This document shows positions 1-11,999 of a DNA stretch of 64,000 nucleotides, piece after piece. Every line of letters starts with the position of its first letter. Position 1 is the stretch's first letter. The notes beneath the pieces were generated by a model. That model saw nothing but the letters and a program-made list of their open reading frames with translations, was not told the origin of the DNA and did no database searches. The translations under genes were made by a program, and so were the position numbers. Source of the stretch: Pomphorhynchus laevis (lineage: Eukaryota; Acanthocephala; Palaeacanthocephala; Echinorhynchida; Pomphorhynchidae); assembly GCA_012934845.2 (NCBI GenBank), contig WNNJ02002166.1, positions 1 to 64,000 on the forward strand. Reading direction: 5' to 3'.

Positions 1-114
1 TTTATTAAATTACTATATTATTTTATTATATTATTATTTAATTATCATAAATTAAAATTTTTATAAATTAATATCAATTTTATTGTATTAATATTCAGCT
101 GATATTTTACAATT

Positions 115-779
115 ATTGTGAATATTGCATACACGAGCCGCTATACTTTACTGGTCGGTTTGATATTATCCTCGTGTGGTTGTTTAAATTCTATCAGCAT
201 CACTGTACACTACAACCAGCGTGGGTGGACCTCATCAGCAGTGAGCCCACGCCTACATTTTGTGTTTCGGTCCTTTACTGCTTCTGCTGATTCCTTGTCT
301 CCGAAATGCTGGTTTATATTTGACTTATATACCAAATTACACAATTAATGTGTTCTATATTTGGTGTGGGCGATAACTATTATTCGCAATTCGAATCCAC
401 TACAGATCGATTTTTTATTCCGTTCTCATACGAAATGTTCACTGGACAGTAAACCGTAAGCGGTCTTTATACTATTGTGAATATTGCATACACGAGCCGC
501 TATTCTTCACTGGTCGGTTTGATATTATCCTCGTGTGGTTGTTTAAATTCTATCAGCATCACTGTACACTACAACCAGCGTGGGTGGACCTCATCAGCAG
601 TGAGCCCACGCCTACATTTCGTATTTCGGTTCTTTTACCGCTTCTGCTGATTACATGTCTCCAAAATGCTGGTTTATATTTGGCTTATATACCAAATTAC
701 ACAATTAATGTGTTCTATATTTGGTGTGGGCGGTAACTAATATTCGCAATTCGAATCCACCACACATCGATTTTTTATC
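115..779. repeat. Tandem dimer of a 359-bp unit with hammerhead-like boxes
   Basis: Two head-to-tail copies start at 115 and 474 (period 359) and match over nearly their full length; the second stops near 779. Read on the minus strand, each carries a GAAA box preceded by a GG(A/A)CC-type strand and, about 26 nt later, CTGATGA followed by GGTCC, which pairs with it. A 3-bp helix (ACA/TGT in copy 1, AUA/UGU with a U-G pair in copy 2) follows the GAAA. Short open frames here are incidental. The tandem layout and the boxes resemble metazoan retrozymes, but a complete hammerhead could not be folded because stem I is not placed. Confidence 0.75.
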
Positions 780-1107
780 AAACCGACCAGTGAAGAATAG
801 CGGCTCGTGTATGCAATATTCACAATAGTAAAAAGACAGCTTACGGTTTACTGTCCAGTGAACATTTCGTATAAGAACGGAATATAAAATCGATGTGTGG
901 TGGATTCGAATCGCGAATATTAGTTACCGCCCACACTAAATATAGAGCACATTAATTGTGTAATTTGGTATATGAGCCAAATATAAACCAGCATTTCGGA
1001 GACAAGGAATCAGCAGAAGCAGTAAAGGACCGAAACACGAAATGTAGGTGTGGGCTCACTGCTGATGAGGTCAACCCACGCTGGTTGTAGTGTACAGTGA
1101 TGCTGAT
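780..1107 (-). repeat. Inverted third copy of the 359-bp unit
   Basis: The sequence from 780 to 1107 is the reverse complement of most of the unit at 115-779, ending in the region that starts the unit's ribozyme-like part. The GAAA box, the ACA/TGT helix, CTGATGA and GGTC are all kept. The join at 779/780 makes a tail-to-tail inverted repeat. Confidence 0.8.
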
Positions 1108-1214
1108 TGGATTTTACAATTATATTCTTAATTACATTTTTTATTAATAGTTCTAGCAACACTATTTATAGTTTTACTAAATTAATTAAACACTATACAA
1201 TTGTGGTGTTGTAT

Positions 1215-1803
1215 AATTATGTAGCGAACATTCAAAGCTAAATATTTAAGCTAAATATTTTTCTACAATATTACATATTGTAGAAATACAGTTTTTCTAC
1301 GCAATAGAAAAGCTGTTTCGTGGAAGCACTAGATAGCTTTAACTGAATCCCAAATCGCAGAGATAGGCTAAATCTTGTTTGCAAGAAATTTATTCCTCTT
1401 GTTCATTATCATGTTTAGGATATTGCTTGTAAGTAAGAATTCTTCATAATATAGGAAAGGTTAATCTCATTTATAACAACATTAATTGACATTCGTTTGT
1501 AAAGAAGTTTTTGCTTCACTGTAAGCTTACGACAATTTGGTTTAGCTCCCCCAAATATCACTTTTTCTATTTACTTTCTTTGAAAACTATTGTAGAGATA
1601 TAGGCATAATTATGTTCTCTACAGTACATATCTATATCGTTTGTTATTTTTCCAATGATAAAAATACCGCATCATTTGGATGTGTTGTGAACAAACTAAA
1701 ATAACAAAATATTCGATTACAAGTTATCACCACATTTTTTTGTATTTCTACAATATGTAATATTGTAGAAAAATATTTAGCTTTGAATGTTCGCTACATA
1801 ATT
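1215..1803. mobile_element. Foldback element with about 65-bp terminal inverted repeats
   Basis: The left arm at 1215-1290 and right arm at 1742-1803 are near-perfect reverse complements beginning AATTATGTAGCGAACATT. The left arm has an extra 13-bp direct repeat (aagctaaatattt). The inside, roughly 450 bp, has no coding signal. This fits a non-autonomous DNA transposon (MITE or foldback). No clear target-site duplication was seen, so the superfamily is unknown. Confidence 0.7.
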
Positions 1804-2475
1804 GCGTCCAGGTGATTTCTCTTAACCTATTCCGGAAATATTGAATGATAAATTTAGAAATACGTTAATCTTACTGCTTATTGAGCTAATTATAGCTAAA
1901 TAGAAAATTAATACTTACCAATGAGGAAAGCATCATATTGAGATCAATAGATATACGGCTTAATGTCATATCGACATTAGTAATATACTTGTTGTGTGCC
2001 TATCGGGTAGGATGTTTTTAACTGAAGCTATCACAGAACTGCTACTGACTGTGATCTATCGTTATATGTTAGAGAGAAAAACATAATTACGATCACGTTT
2101 TTTAGCTAACCAAACCCTGAAAGGTTTCGATTATAATATTTTCAGCGTGTATATAAACATTCATTTAGTACATATTAATTGACTTACTGGTAAGCGCCAT
2201 GAGGTAAGTTTCTCAAAAGTGTCCACTGATTCGAAAGAACAATAAAGCATTAGTTATATTAAAATTGTTTAATTTACGAACAAAGAATCATCCATTTTAA
2301 CGGCATACACTTGACATCTTAACTTAATAATGAAAGATGCATTTACTTTTAAATTTTGTGAAGTGTTGGGCTGAAGGTATGAACGCAAATGAATTTAGAT
2401 AAATCATTAAAAACGTAAAAATTATATAACTGTAAAAAATTAATGCTAATTTTATCATTCATTACTTTAAAATGC
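1804..2475. other. Gene-free AT-rich stretch
   Basis: I see no coding frame, RNA gene or repeat boundary here. It lies between the foldback element and the first PLE tail. Confidence 0.5.
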
Positions 2476-2479
2476 TCTG

Positions 2480-2905
2480 TAATCAGATCAGTAAACTGAG
2501 TCAACGTATTTTATACTATTGATAAATTTAAAATAATAATAAAAAATAAAATAAATAATTATTATTATCACGTGCATACTTAGTCATAAGATCAAATTGC
2601 GAAAACAATGATTCGTTAAATATCCAAAAATTTAATATTTTATGAATCAGATCAACTAACTGAGTCTACGTATTTTATATTAATTATAAATTAAAAATAA
2701 TGCCGAATAAAATTTAAATAATTAAATAATAAATAATAAATAATAAATAAGTTTATATAAGATTTTATATAACTTATATCAAGTTAAAATTTTAAATAAA
2801 AATCATTTTTTATGAATTGACCAATGAATAACAAACGATATATCAGAATAAGGGTTAGAGAAGGTCATCAGGAGGAACTGCTGATGTAATAACTGCTGCT
2901 GAAAA
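2480..2905 (-). mobile_element. Two PLE-1 3' tails, minus strand
   Basis: Two tails each begin with the conserved end sequence (reverse of TACGTAGACTCAGTTAGCTGAT) near 2480 and 2645. The second continues through AT-rich tail to the conserved line containing GAATTGACCAATGAATAACA and part of the structured module (GGTCATCAGGAGGAACTGCT) at about 2855-2890, where the match breaks. They are 5'-truncated copies of the family whose best copy is at 32997-34815. Confidence 0.65.
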
Positions 2906-3483
2906 TACGTTTTTAAGCTTGGGGTTTTTGAAAGATACAAATATTGCAAAAATAATTTACAAAGGAACGGCGAACAACGAAACGTTTATACAATTATATA
3001 AATGTTTTCTTGTTCACAGTTTTTCTATTAATAAAATATTTTGTTCAATAATTTAAGGAATCAATATAATAAGATCATGACAATGTTGTGGAAGTATGTT
3101 TGTCACTGCATACAGTAGCAAGAAATTCACCGCAATTGCATATCTGGATCATTTGTAGTGTTTATATATTTTATATCTCATAAAAGGAATAAATGAACGC
3201 TATGAAAAACAGTGATGCCATAATGCTTTGAAATAACAAATTGCAATTACAAATATTATGCTAAAATTGAAAAAAAAGCATGCAGTTTAAAAAATTAACC
3301 ATTGCAAATAATATTTACATTTAGAAATTTGAATTTTATACAAATTTGGTTTGTTTAGAATAATATCTTAATTTAATCAAGGTTATTTCCTTTATCATGA
3401 TCTATATCATTAACCATATATGTTAATAATTTAACTTATCTATTCATTTTTATTTCTATTGCATACCGAATAAATAATTTTGA
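2906..3483. other. Gene-free AT-rich stretch
   Basis: Nothing recognisable was found on either strand. Confidence 0.5.
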
Positions 3484-3620
3484 GGACCTTAATTGACATT
3501 CACAAGTAAGCATCTTTTGAGTACCGCTGCAATACTCAGCAGTAGAATGAAGTACCCACTGGTCGTTTCGGTTGTCTGTGTGGCATTGTGAATGAAGGCG
3601 TTTCCGACACTTTGCATAAT
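3484..3620. repeat. Short dispersed repeat related to 48385-48530
   Basis: Read on the minus strand, a core of CAGTGGGTACTTCATTCTAC then TGCTGAGTATTGCAG matches 48385-48530, where the core is CAGTGACGGGTACCTCCTAC then TGCTGAATGCAG. It also carries CCGAAACGAC upstream, in the same order as the boxes of the repeat at 45761-46430. It is more GC-rich than its surroundings. Confidence 0.5.
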
Positions 3621-5198
3621 TGATTTGGGTTTACGCTCTTTTCCAGATCGAATAGCTGTGCGGACAATCCTTGTTGCTGAATTGTCGCTGCACTAGTGAC
3701 ATTTCAGGCATCATGTCCCTTGTGACATGGTTCCTGAAAGTCGTGAATTGAAATGCAGTCTACCAAGCAACACCATTTTCCATTCATAGCGTATTTCGTA
3801 AGATATACATGACCGTTGTTTACTCAACACATCCTTGAACTACCATTATATTTAATTTCATTGCTGATAAAATTGTTATTTTTCACTTATCTCAAGTCAA
3901 ATTTTATGAAATAGAAGATTATTTTGCTAATGATTTCGTTTCGAAAGTACATTATTATTTTCTACAAAGTGAACAAAATAAAATAAAAAATCAAATTACC
4001 AGAATGTCTTCACCTTAAGTAGTTATAAATTTAATAGCTTGTAATTAATCATAATTTGATTTACAGATAGCATTTACAATAATCGAGACGATTAAAATAT
4101 TGCAACTCTATAAAAATGGCTGTATTGTGGTCACCAAAATCATAATATGAGATTAATATAATAGCATTTACATTTCATATAAACTAAAATATATAAATTA
4201 TGGATTATTGGTGACGTTACATTATTCGTGAAAGCAATTTAAATTGATACATTTGCATAGTATTTCACAATTGTGATTGTGAAATAGTTATTAATCTTAA
4301 TTTTAATTTTCGATAAATAAGCATCCACCTAGAATATGCAAATTTGCTTGTAAATAGTCAGACTAGATCAAAGTATTATGGATTTTTTATAATTGAATTA
4401 AGTTTTAATAAGACCTCGTTTTGCAGCAACATATTAATCTTCTATCATCTTCTGTATATCGGATAAACGATAATTATGCACAAATTTATTTTATAAATTA
4501 AAATTTTATAATTAATGCAAATAAACTGAAAGAATACTAAGCTACAAAGATAAAAATATGCAATTCAAAAATTGCGATGTGCAATTTATTGCAAAACATT
4601 CTAAAAGTGCCTGTACAAACTAAAATCTTACACATGATCCTTATGTGAATATGATAGAAAAATGAGCTCCGCTATTTTTCTTAAAATTAATGATGTAGTT
4701 AAATTATAAAATTTCCATATTAAATTAAACTAATTTGGATTTATAAATGTAACCATTAAATGCCGCATTATGGTGTTAACTTATCATGTACTTCTCCCAA
4801 TATACTTATGTATCGCAAAAATAAAACTTTATTTAATGGATCAATTTCATTAACAAAATAATATCTTCTTGTTTGTATTGCAGAAATTAGTATATTTGAA
4901 ATATAATTTGTTAATTACGATTTGTGTCGTGCTCTTAATAATAATTTATATTTAAAAAGCAATTTGTACAAGTATGCCGCTGCTATATATTGGTAAACTT
5001 GAGGTTCATAATCTGGCATTTGATAACAAGCTCTGGTTTGAAAACTATTCAATACAATTTGGAATTATAAAAAACCATTTGGAAAAAATATACCATTGTT
5101 CGTGATAGTATTAGCCTATGCAACATACGCACCACGATATTTTAGAAGAATAAACGAGAAAATATAACGTAATTGTCATTAAAACTACTTTTTGAATT
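3621..5198. other. Presumed 5' flank of the F-box gene
   Basis: No coding frame or repeat unit was recognised in these 1.6 kb of AT-rich DNA. It probably holds the promoter and 5' UTR of the F-box gene, but I cannot point to a promoter element. Confidence 0.4.
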
Positions 5199-6155
5199 AT
5201 GCTGGATTGTATGCATGAATGTCGTCAATATGCCAACGAGTCTCATTTTCCATCAAACGACATTTTAGTGCGTAAATTATTTGAAAACTTACCAACCATT
5301 GCAGTTATTAAGATACTATCTTATTTACCATGTGAAGAACGCTTGGAAATCAGTCTTTGCTGCAAACGATGGTTTAGCTTGCTTGATTGTATTGAGGTCT
5401 GGACGGTTTGTCTGATCCGATTTTGTACAATTGGCGATGTTAAATTTTTAACAATTTGTAAACGACACGGCCATGTGATGAAGCATGTGAAAATAACAAT
5501 AGACCAAACAGAGCATTTTAATCGAATAAACTCTAGGGTATGTTTTCAAATATTAAGTCCAAAAAGGAATAAACAACTAAGGCAACTAGTCATTAGATGT
5601 ATTGGGCACAATCCTCTATTCTACAAATCAGATAAATACATTGATAGTTTAAGACTTCTGCTAGATAATCGTCGCATTGAGACCGAATTATATCAATTTA
5701 AAGAAGGCAACTTGCCTCTGTGGGCAAACTCATTACGTGCTGTTGATTTTGAAGGATTGTTGGTGGCCATACCTGATAGTTTAGTTTTGACAATTGCGGC
5801 TTGTCACCGAAATATTCGATCGATAAACTTACTTGACGCATCACTGGTATGCTGTATTTCTAATGAAGCTTTAGTTGAACTAATAAGTTCATGTCCTTGC
5901 ATTGAAAATTTGGCAATATTTCGAAAGTGCTTATCAAGGAAAGCTATGCTCATTTTTGCCTGTCGTACAACGAAAAGAAAACGATTAAAGCAAATTACTT
6001 TACTTTTTCGCCACGATGAAAAGTTCTCTGAGTCAATTGATGAAGAAATGTGGATGGAAGTTGTAAAATACAACCCTCAGCTACAAATATCTTTAATTTT
6101 TGATCCCAGCTGCCAGCAACATAGAATTGCATCACATATTCTGCCGATTCTACCG
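5199..6155 (+). CDS. F-box protein, exon 1 (319 codons)
   Basis: F-box proteins link SCF ubiquitin ligases to substrates through Skp1. An ATG at 5199 opens a frame whose residues about 29-70 form an F-box (NLPTIAVIKILSYLP, then CCKRWFSL and a Trp). The rest is Leu-rich with Cys/Leu spacing like degenerate leucine-rich repeats (for example LKQITLLF, NPQLQISLIF), the substrate-binding type seen in FBXO33/FBXO39-like or FBXL proteins. The frame ends at a GTAAGT donor after CTACCG, at codon boundary 319 (phase 0). Exon 2 at 12813 is also phase 0 and continues the repeat pattern. The start is the first ATG after an AT-rich leader. F-box is clear; the subfamily is a guess. Confidence 0.82.
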
Positions 6156-7780
6156 GTAAGTAGGAATTGCTTGCTATTTAATTTCATCAGGTGAAATTGA
6201 AATATATTTTATGCATTTTGGCTTATTACAAAAAAAATAAATTACAATATGAACTATAAATATATTTTGATTTTCATTTATCAAAAATTATTTTATCTGA
6301 TGCAAGTATTTTATCTGCGAAGTTTAAGTGGTTTATTTGTTCTGAATATGATATTAGGTGTTTTAACTGCATAAAAATAAGATTACATTACAATTCTTTA
6401 ATAATAAAATAAATAAAATTAATCATTTAATGCGATATTGAGTGTAATTGATTATTCTGTAATTATTTTTAATTATTTCTAATCGTTACCAAGTATGACG
6501 TCACGTATATTTTTAAAGATTTTCATAGTGGATAAATAATCTTATTAATATGGACAGCTTTGCGATAATAATGTGATTATCATCAGCACAATTAGCTATA
6601 CAAAATTCAAAGCACAAAAATTACAATTGTAACTATAACAATGTAACTATAATTATAATAATGATTGCAGTTACAATAATTACAATTATTTTTAAAATAA
6701 AAAATAGTTGTAATTATTTTGTACTTTGCATTCTCTTTACAGTCTGATGATGGCGATAGTAATCAGATGAATATTGCAAAATTGTCTTAATCAATTAGGT
6801 TCTTTTATTTTTATCTTTTATTGTAAAAGAAAATTTTTTGTTTTTTATAAATTCAAAATGCATGACCGCACGTAAAAATCGTAATTGTGTTTATTATCAA
6901 TCATGAATTATGTGCTTATGAGATATAAACTACTCCCCGGAAATTTTTATATATAAACGCAACTTATAAATATTCTTGTTCGCAATAATTTATTTATCTT
7001 ATACGACAAGATCTAATCTCTAGGTACATAACGCTATGAAGGTACTGTTGAGATTTATACTTATAGATAAAATTCTACTATCATGACACTAATATCAATT
7101 TGTATTTGGTACATAAATTGAGGCTTTATCCATTAATTTAATTATGGGTTACTAATCGACACTATTTAGTTGCAGCAATTTTATCTTCTCAACGTTCAAT
7201 TTATATATATATATATTAAAAAATGTTTATTTTATATTCCCATTATGTAATTTTTGTTAATTTATTTAAACTAAGAAAGAAGTGGAATTATTTTTTTCAA
7301 AGATTCACAATATTTCGATAGCTTCTGCTATCATCTTTAAAACGTTACAACACAATTATTTAAATAATTAATTTGCAATAATTAATTTGATTATTGATTA
7401 TTATTGGTCATTTTATCGATTTAAATATTTAATTCATCAGTTTGTCATTTCATATTCATCTGATTCATCAGTTTGTAATTTATTCTTATAAATTAACAAA
7501 ACTATAAAAAAGAGAAAAAAAATGTATATTTAATATAAAACAATAATTTTGACCTGAATACAAAAAGTATATAGAATGGGATCACAATCAGCGTTAAGCT
7601 TTTTATTGGTATGTTGTACTGAATGTGGTCATCAATAAAAAATAAATTACTCATACAGTTTCATTCAATTAAAGAAATAGTGGGCTGAGTTGTTAAATTA
7701 CAAAAACCGTTTATTAATAGTCTTTTTTATATTGTGTGCTTTTAATCTTCTCGATCTGATTGACACACTCATATTAAGCG
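6156..7780 (+). other. Left part of the F-box intron, no gene
   Basis: AT-rich intronic DNA with a few short TA runs (for example about 7203-7216). One hairpin-type motif at 7300-7345 is listed separately. No coding frame stands out. Confidence 0.5.
7300..7345 (-). other. Terminal hairpin motif (AAGATGATAGC-GCTATCGAAAT)
   Basis: On the minus strand the sequence reads AAGATGATAGCAGAAGCTAT then CGAAAT: a GATAGC/GCTATC hairpin followed by a GAAA box. The same plan (CTGANGA-N-stem-GAAAC) occurs at 9935-9975, 14174-14205, 40425-40500 and 45368-45400. Confidence 0.45.
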
Positions 7781-9600
7781 TAATGTCGCAGTACTCTATA
7801 AGCAGCATGTCACTTCTTGGATAAACATGTCGTTCCAGGATCCGCAATGATCAATTTGAACTTCTCCAACGCGTTCAGTTGCCTTAAGAGGTCGGCTATG
7901 TTACGTCAGGTTCGTAAAGATATCCCCGTCATTTACAATTTCGTCGAAGCATGTTATGCGAACCCGACTAACCTTTTTCACGGGCTAAACATAATCGACT
8001 CGGCAGAGGGTGTTCAGCAGGGAGATCCTTTGGGTCCCCTCCGCTTTTGGCTCACAATATTCGAAATGTCTCAACTAGGAAAATCACAATTTCGTGTATG
8101 GTAAATGGACGACTGTACTTTGGGCGGGTCAGTAAACGACATGAAGGGGGATGTTAAAACCATCCAACTAACTCGGTTTCGATCTTAGTTTGTGTTTAAA
8201 TACAAGTAAATGTGAAATCATCGCAAAGGACATAAATACAAGCAATCATCTACTTTGAACGGTTCCCTGGATTTACCATCACAGATCACAACTCAGCCAC
8301 ATTACTAGGTGCCCCATTGGTTCTATAGCTAGCATTAATCAACAAATGACGGAGTATCAAACGTTAAGCTCGTTGCATCTAGGATCCGGGATATTTCGCG
8401 GCAAGATGCACTGTTCCTTCTAGGAACTGTTTCAATCTCGCAAAATTATCTTACTTCCTCCGATGCACTCCGTATTTTTTCAACGATTCAGTGACTAAAT
8501 ATGAAGGTTCGTTACGCAAGATCCTTCAGGCCGAACTTAACTTACCTTTATTTAACACGACATGGAAGCAGGCAACCCTACCAATCAAGTGTGGCGGCCT
8601 AGGAGTTTGCGCTAAGGATACGATGCTCCCTGCCTACATCTCATTTCTAGACCGCTGAACTCACGTATAAAATTTTAGCTTGTCCGAGTGATCAACCGAT
8701 CGAGCCGAATCCACAACTTCTATCTGAGGCAATCCTTCGCTGGCGAGAGATTTCTTTTGATGATGTACGGCCGAAAATGTTTCCCAAAAACGAAGGTCCT
8801 GTCCGATTTATCACAACCTAATGCAAGTGGTATTGTCTGAAGTTTCTACCCCGTAGGATCGTGCTCGTATTTTAGCATTAACATCCCGTATTCAGGTGAC
8901 TTTCTCTTCGCCTTCCCAATCTCCTTAGTTGGAAATCGATTGGATGACCAGAGTCTACATCTCCGGGTTGTGTTGCGACTAGGCATTCATATTCACCAAC
9001 CCTACGCATGCAAATGTGGGACAATGACGGCATTCCCAGAGGTTCATGGGCTTGATTGCCAACGCAGCATATCTCGACATAGTCGACACGCCAAAGTCAA
9101 TAACATCATAAGGATGGCCCTGGTGGCTGCGAACATCCCGAGTTGGCTTGAGCCCAACAGAATCTCTTGTGATTATGGAAGGCGTTTAGATGGTGTCACA
9201 GTCGTCCTGTGTCGGCCGGTAATTAGTTGGTATGGAATTTCATCTGCATAAATACCCTGGCGAGGAATTACCAGGCATATGCAAACCATCACACAGGAGC
9301 AGCCGCCGAGCTAGCCGAATTCAAAAAATGACAAAAATATTCTAAACTGAACGATCGCATATACTCATTTACGCCTGTCGCCATTGAGACTCACAGATCG
9401 ATCGGCATAGAATCACTGGTTTTTTGGAGGAGTTAGTCCGAGGCTTTAAGAGTTCCACCGGGGATCAGCGTGATATGTCGTTCATGTTCCAACGTGTGAG
9501 CATGGCAGTCCATAGGGGAATGCCGCGTGCATCATAGAGAGCATGGAAAAGAAAGAGGGAATTATGGAATTCCATGAAGTCTAACCCCATCAAGAGATAA
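7780..9600 (+). mobile_element. Degenerate LINE with REL endonuclease tail (family A)
   Basis: Pieces of one retrotransposon ORF lie in order on the plus strand in shifting frames. RT motifs: NLNFSNAFSCLKR (7850s), VQQGDPLGPL (8010s), then MDDCTLGGSVNDM (about 8105), where the family has YLDDGTLGG. Then QDALFLLGTVSI (about 8400). A Cys-His motif (CKCGT...HGLDCQRS) with HSRHAKVNNIIR and LEPNRIS...GRRLDGVTVV (8940-9215) belongs to the C-terminal restriction-enzyme-like endonuclease, and VAIETHRSIGIESLVF (about 9375) to the extreme C-terminus. It lies inside the F-box intron in the same orientation and is dead (several frameshifts and stops). The clade is not certain. Confidence 0.8.
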
Positions 9601-10240
9601 AACCTCAATGTAATACTGATTTGTACAATTTTTAAGATAATATTGATCTATAAGGAACATTAAGAGAAACAAATATTTTCGATATTAACTTTTCTCCGAC
9701 TCAAAATGTATTTATCCATCTCTTTTAGACAAAATCGCAGTTGCAAAACATTTTGTTGTCTACTTCAAGGAATAACAATGTGAAACTATAATAACACATT
9801 TGTACCTTAATATCTTATATGTTACCATGAATCTATATATATTTATATATAATGGCGGTGCACGGATGTGCTGAGTAAAGAACGGACCAGGATTTTTTAT
9901 AACTTTAAAAGTAATCAAATTACTCAACAATTAGCAATACAGATTTATTGACGTTTCGGCCGAAGCCTTTATCAATCTAAAATATTAGCACAGCATACAT
10001 TAAAAAGATAGCAAAGTAAAAACAAAAATAATAAAGGCAACTGAAATTAAGTAATATCTCTCCAAGTAAGTGGGAACTCGTCATTTTAACAATATGGACC
10101 ATTTGATCTTAATGTTCCAATTAAAGTAAGCTCCATCTCTTTTCTCCGTCTTTCGTCCTTTTGATTTGACATCCGTATGCGATAACTCATGCAGTCTGGA
10201 TCGTTGTGTTCTATAGAATAAATCACTGCTCCGTTAGTCT
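9601..10240. other. Intronic gap with one terminal hairpin motif
   Basis: At 9935-9975, read on the minus strand, TTGATAAAGGCTTCGGCCGAAACGTC is a short stem (GGC/GCC) followed by GAAACGTC, the plan seen at PLE and other element ends. The rest is AT-rich with no gene. Confidence 0.45.
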
Positions 10241-10249
10241 GTCGCTTAC

Positions 10250-11925
10250 ATTTAATATTCGACCGTCGTAAATTGAGGCGTCGTTACTGGCTTAGAAATT
10301 TGTTCACTTGGGGTACTTTTAAGGATGGTCCATGTTGCTTGTATTTGCAGATCTTTCGTAATCAGGTCCATAACTATGACTAGGTCATGTTTGTCCTTAG
10401 ATACCAGCAAAACATCGTCGGCATACAGGATGGTCCATGGTACTTGTCTTTGCAGGTCTTTCGTAATCACGTCCATAACTATGACGAATAGTAATGGAAA
10501 GAGTGCAGATCCTAGGTGCACACCAACTGAGACTGGAAATTCTCTAGATTTTCTGCTGCTGTTGGCACACTGCTCGTAGTTCCTTAGTACAGCATCTTCA
10601 CCCATTCGATCAATTCCTCCGGTACTTCTCTGCATCTCAGGGCGTACCACAAGAGCTCATGAGGGACTCTGTCGAACGCCCTCTCAAGGTCCAGAAAAGC
10701 TACATGGAGGGGCTGCTTCTTTTCTCTGTGCTTTTCAAGGAGTAGTTTGGCTGATTGTATTACATCGATGGCTCCACAGTTGTGCACAAAGCCTGTCTGG
10801 TTGACAGTTAGTTTGATCGTGTTACGTATTCTCAGGTGAAGCACTCTCTAAGATTCTCATGGTGTGGATGAGAAGACGGCTTAACCGATAGCTTTCGTAA
10901 TCTGCTAGACTTTCTTTCTGCTTCCAGATTAGGATAGTTGTGCTTCGACTCCAGTCTTCTGGTACATCTTTTGTGTCAACAATATTCTGAAGAAGCTTCG
11001 TTAGACATTATGTCCACTCATCCGGGTTGATTTTCCAGATGTCCGCCGCCACATCATCGGGTCCGTTGGCTTTACCCGGCTTCATCTTTATGATTGACTC
11101 GCTGATCTCCGTCTCGTTGAGTTGCTCAACTCGTGTGTGGTTTGGAGTCCCTTCTGGTATTGGTGGGTGTTAGAACTCTTATGTGAAGATAGCTTTGAAA
11201 TATATTCTCTATCTCTCCAGCACGTCTTGTGTGTATTAGGAGTTTCCTCGCTTATCACTGATACCATTGGTACACGCCCTTTTCTCCTTCTCGAGTGTCG
11301 AGCTTTAGGTAGACATTATTTAGGTGGTTGCTCTTAGCAATAGCCACTTGTTGGCTATTGACTTCACAGCGTATTTGACTTCTTCTGTCCAGAACCAATT
11401 TATTTGTCAATGTATTGTTGACATGGCTTGGTGGATCTGAGTATGTTCTTTGCGGCTAGGGGGATCGTGCAGCGCTACGCGGTCCAGGTGTTCTGAACTC
11501 CATGTACGCTAGGCAGTCCTATCCGGGCCAGCTTTGCCTTTTTTCCAAATTTGTCTTCTTCCCTCAGTTTCCACTACTTGATTCGGCTCGTCTTTGTTAG
11601 TTCTGGCCTCGGTTTACTGGGGACTTCAAGTTTCAGGTTGCATATCAGTGGCTTGTGTTGAGTTGCTGTGGTCACGGATGGGATGGCCTTTGTGTCGAGC
11701 ACCGTCTTCTTGTGCTTTCGCCTCACGAAGACGAAATCAATTTGCGACTTCCTGGGTTTTGTGTCCATTCCATGGTAGTACGTGTACAGGTGGCTCGGCC
11801 TTTTTGTAAAATTGGTGTTGGTGACTAAACAGCAGACTAAGCTCCGACAGTTAAATGATGCTAAAAAATTTCCGTGGAAATTAAATTCATCTCGAAATAA
11901 AGATGTATGTACTAATATTTCCATG
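10250..11925 (-). mobile_element. RTE-clade LINE remnant (APE endonuclease to RT)
   Basis: Reading the minus strand from 11924 downward: endonuclease C-part (KSQIDFVFVRRKHKKTVL), linker, then RT: IIKMKPGKANGPDDVAADIW, WKQKESLADYESYR, FVHNCGAIDVIQSAKLLL, HVAFLDLERAFDRVPHELLW, REFPVSVGVHLGSALFPLLF and WTILYADDVLLVSKD. These are RTE/BovB-type wordings. Frames are broken at several points. The YADD region is followed by a partial 105-bp tandem copy of itself. It lies antisense within the F-box intron. Confidence 0.85.
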
Positions 11926-11999
11926 AATTCGTAGAAGACGAATTTTTAATTATTATATAAATCGGCATTCCTTTCTTATTTTCATATTTCATATCTCAA

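Noticed and set aside
118-736. Short open frames at 118-348 and 533-736
   Set aside because: They are two copies of the same stretch in the 359-bp repeat, differ in frame, and have no protein-like conservation.
2195-2215. ATGAG followed by GTAAGT as a first exon
   Set aside because: Only two codons and no partner exon; GTAAG strings are common by chance.
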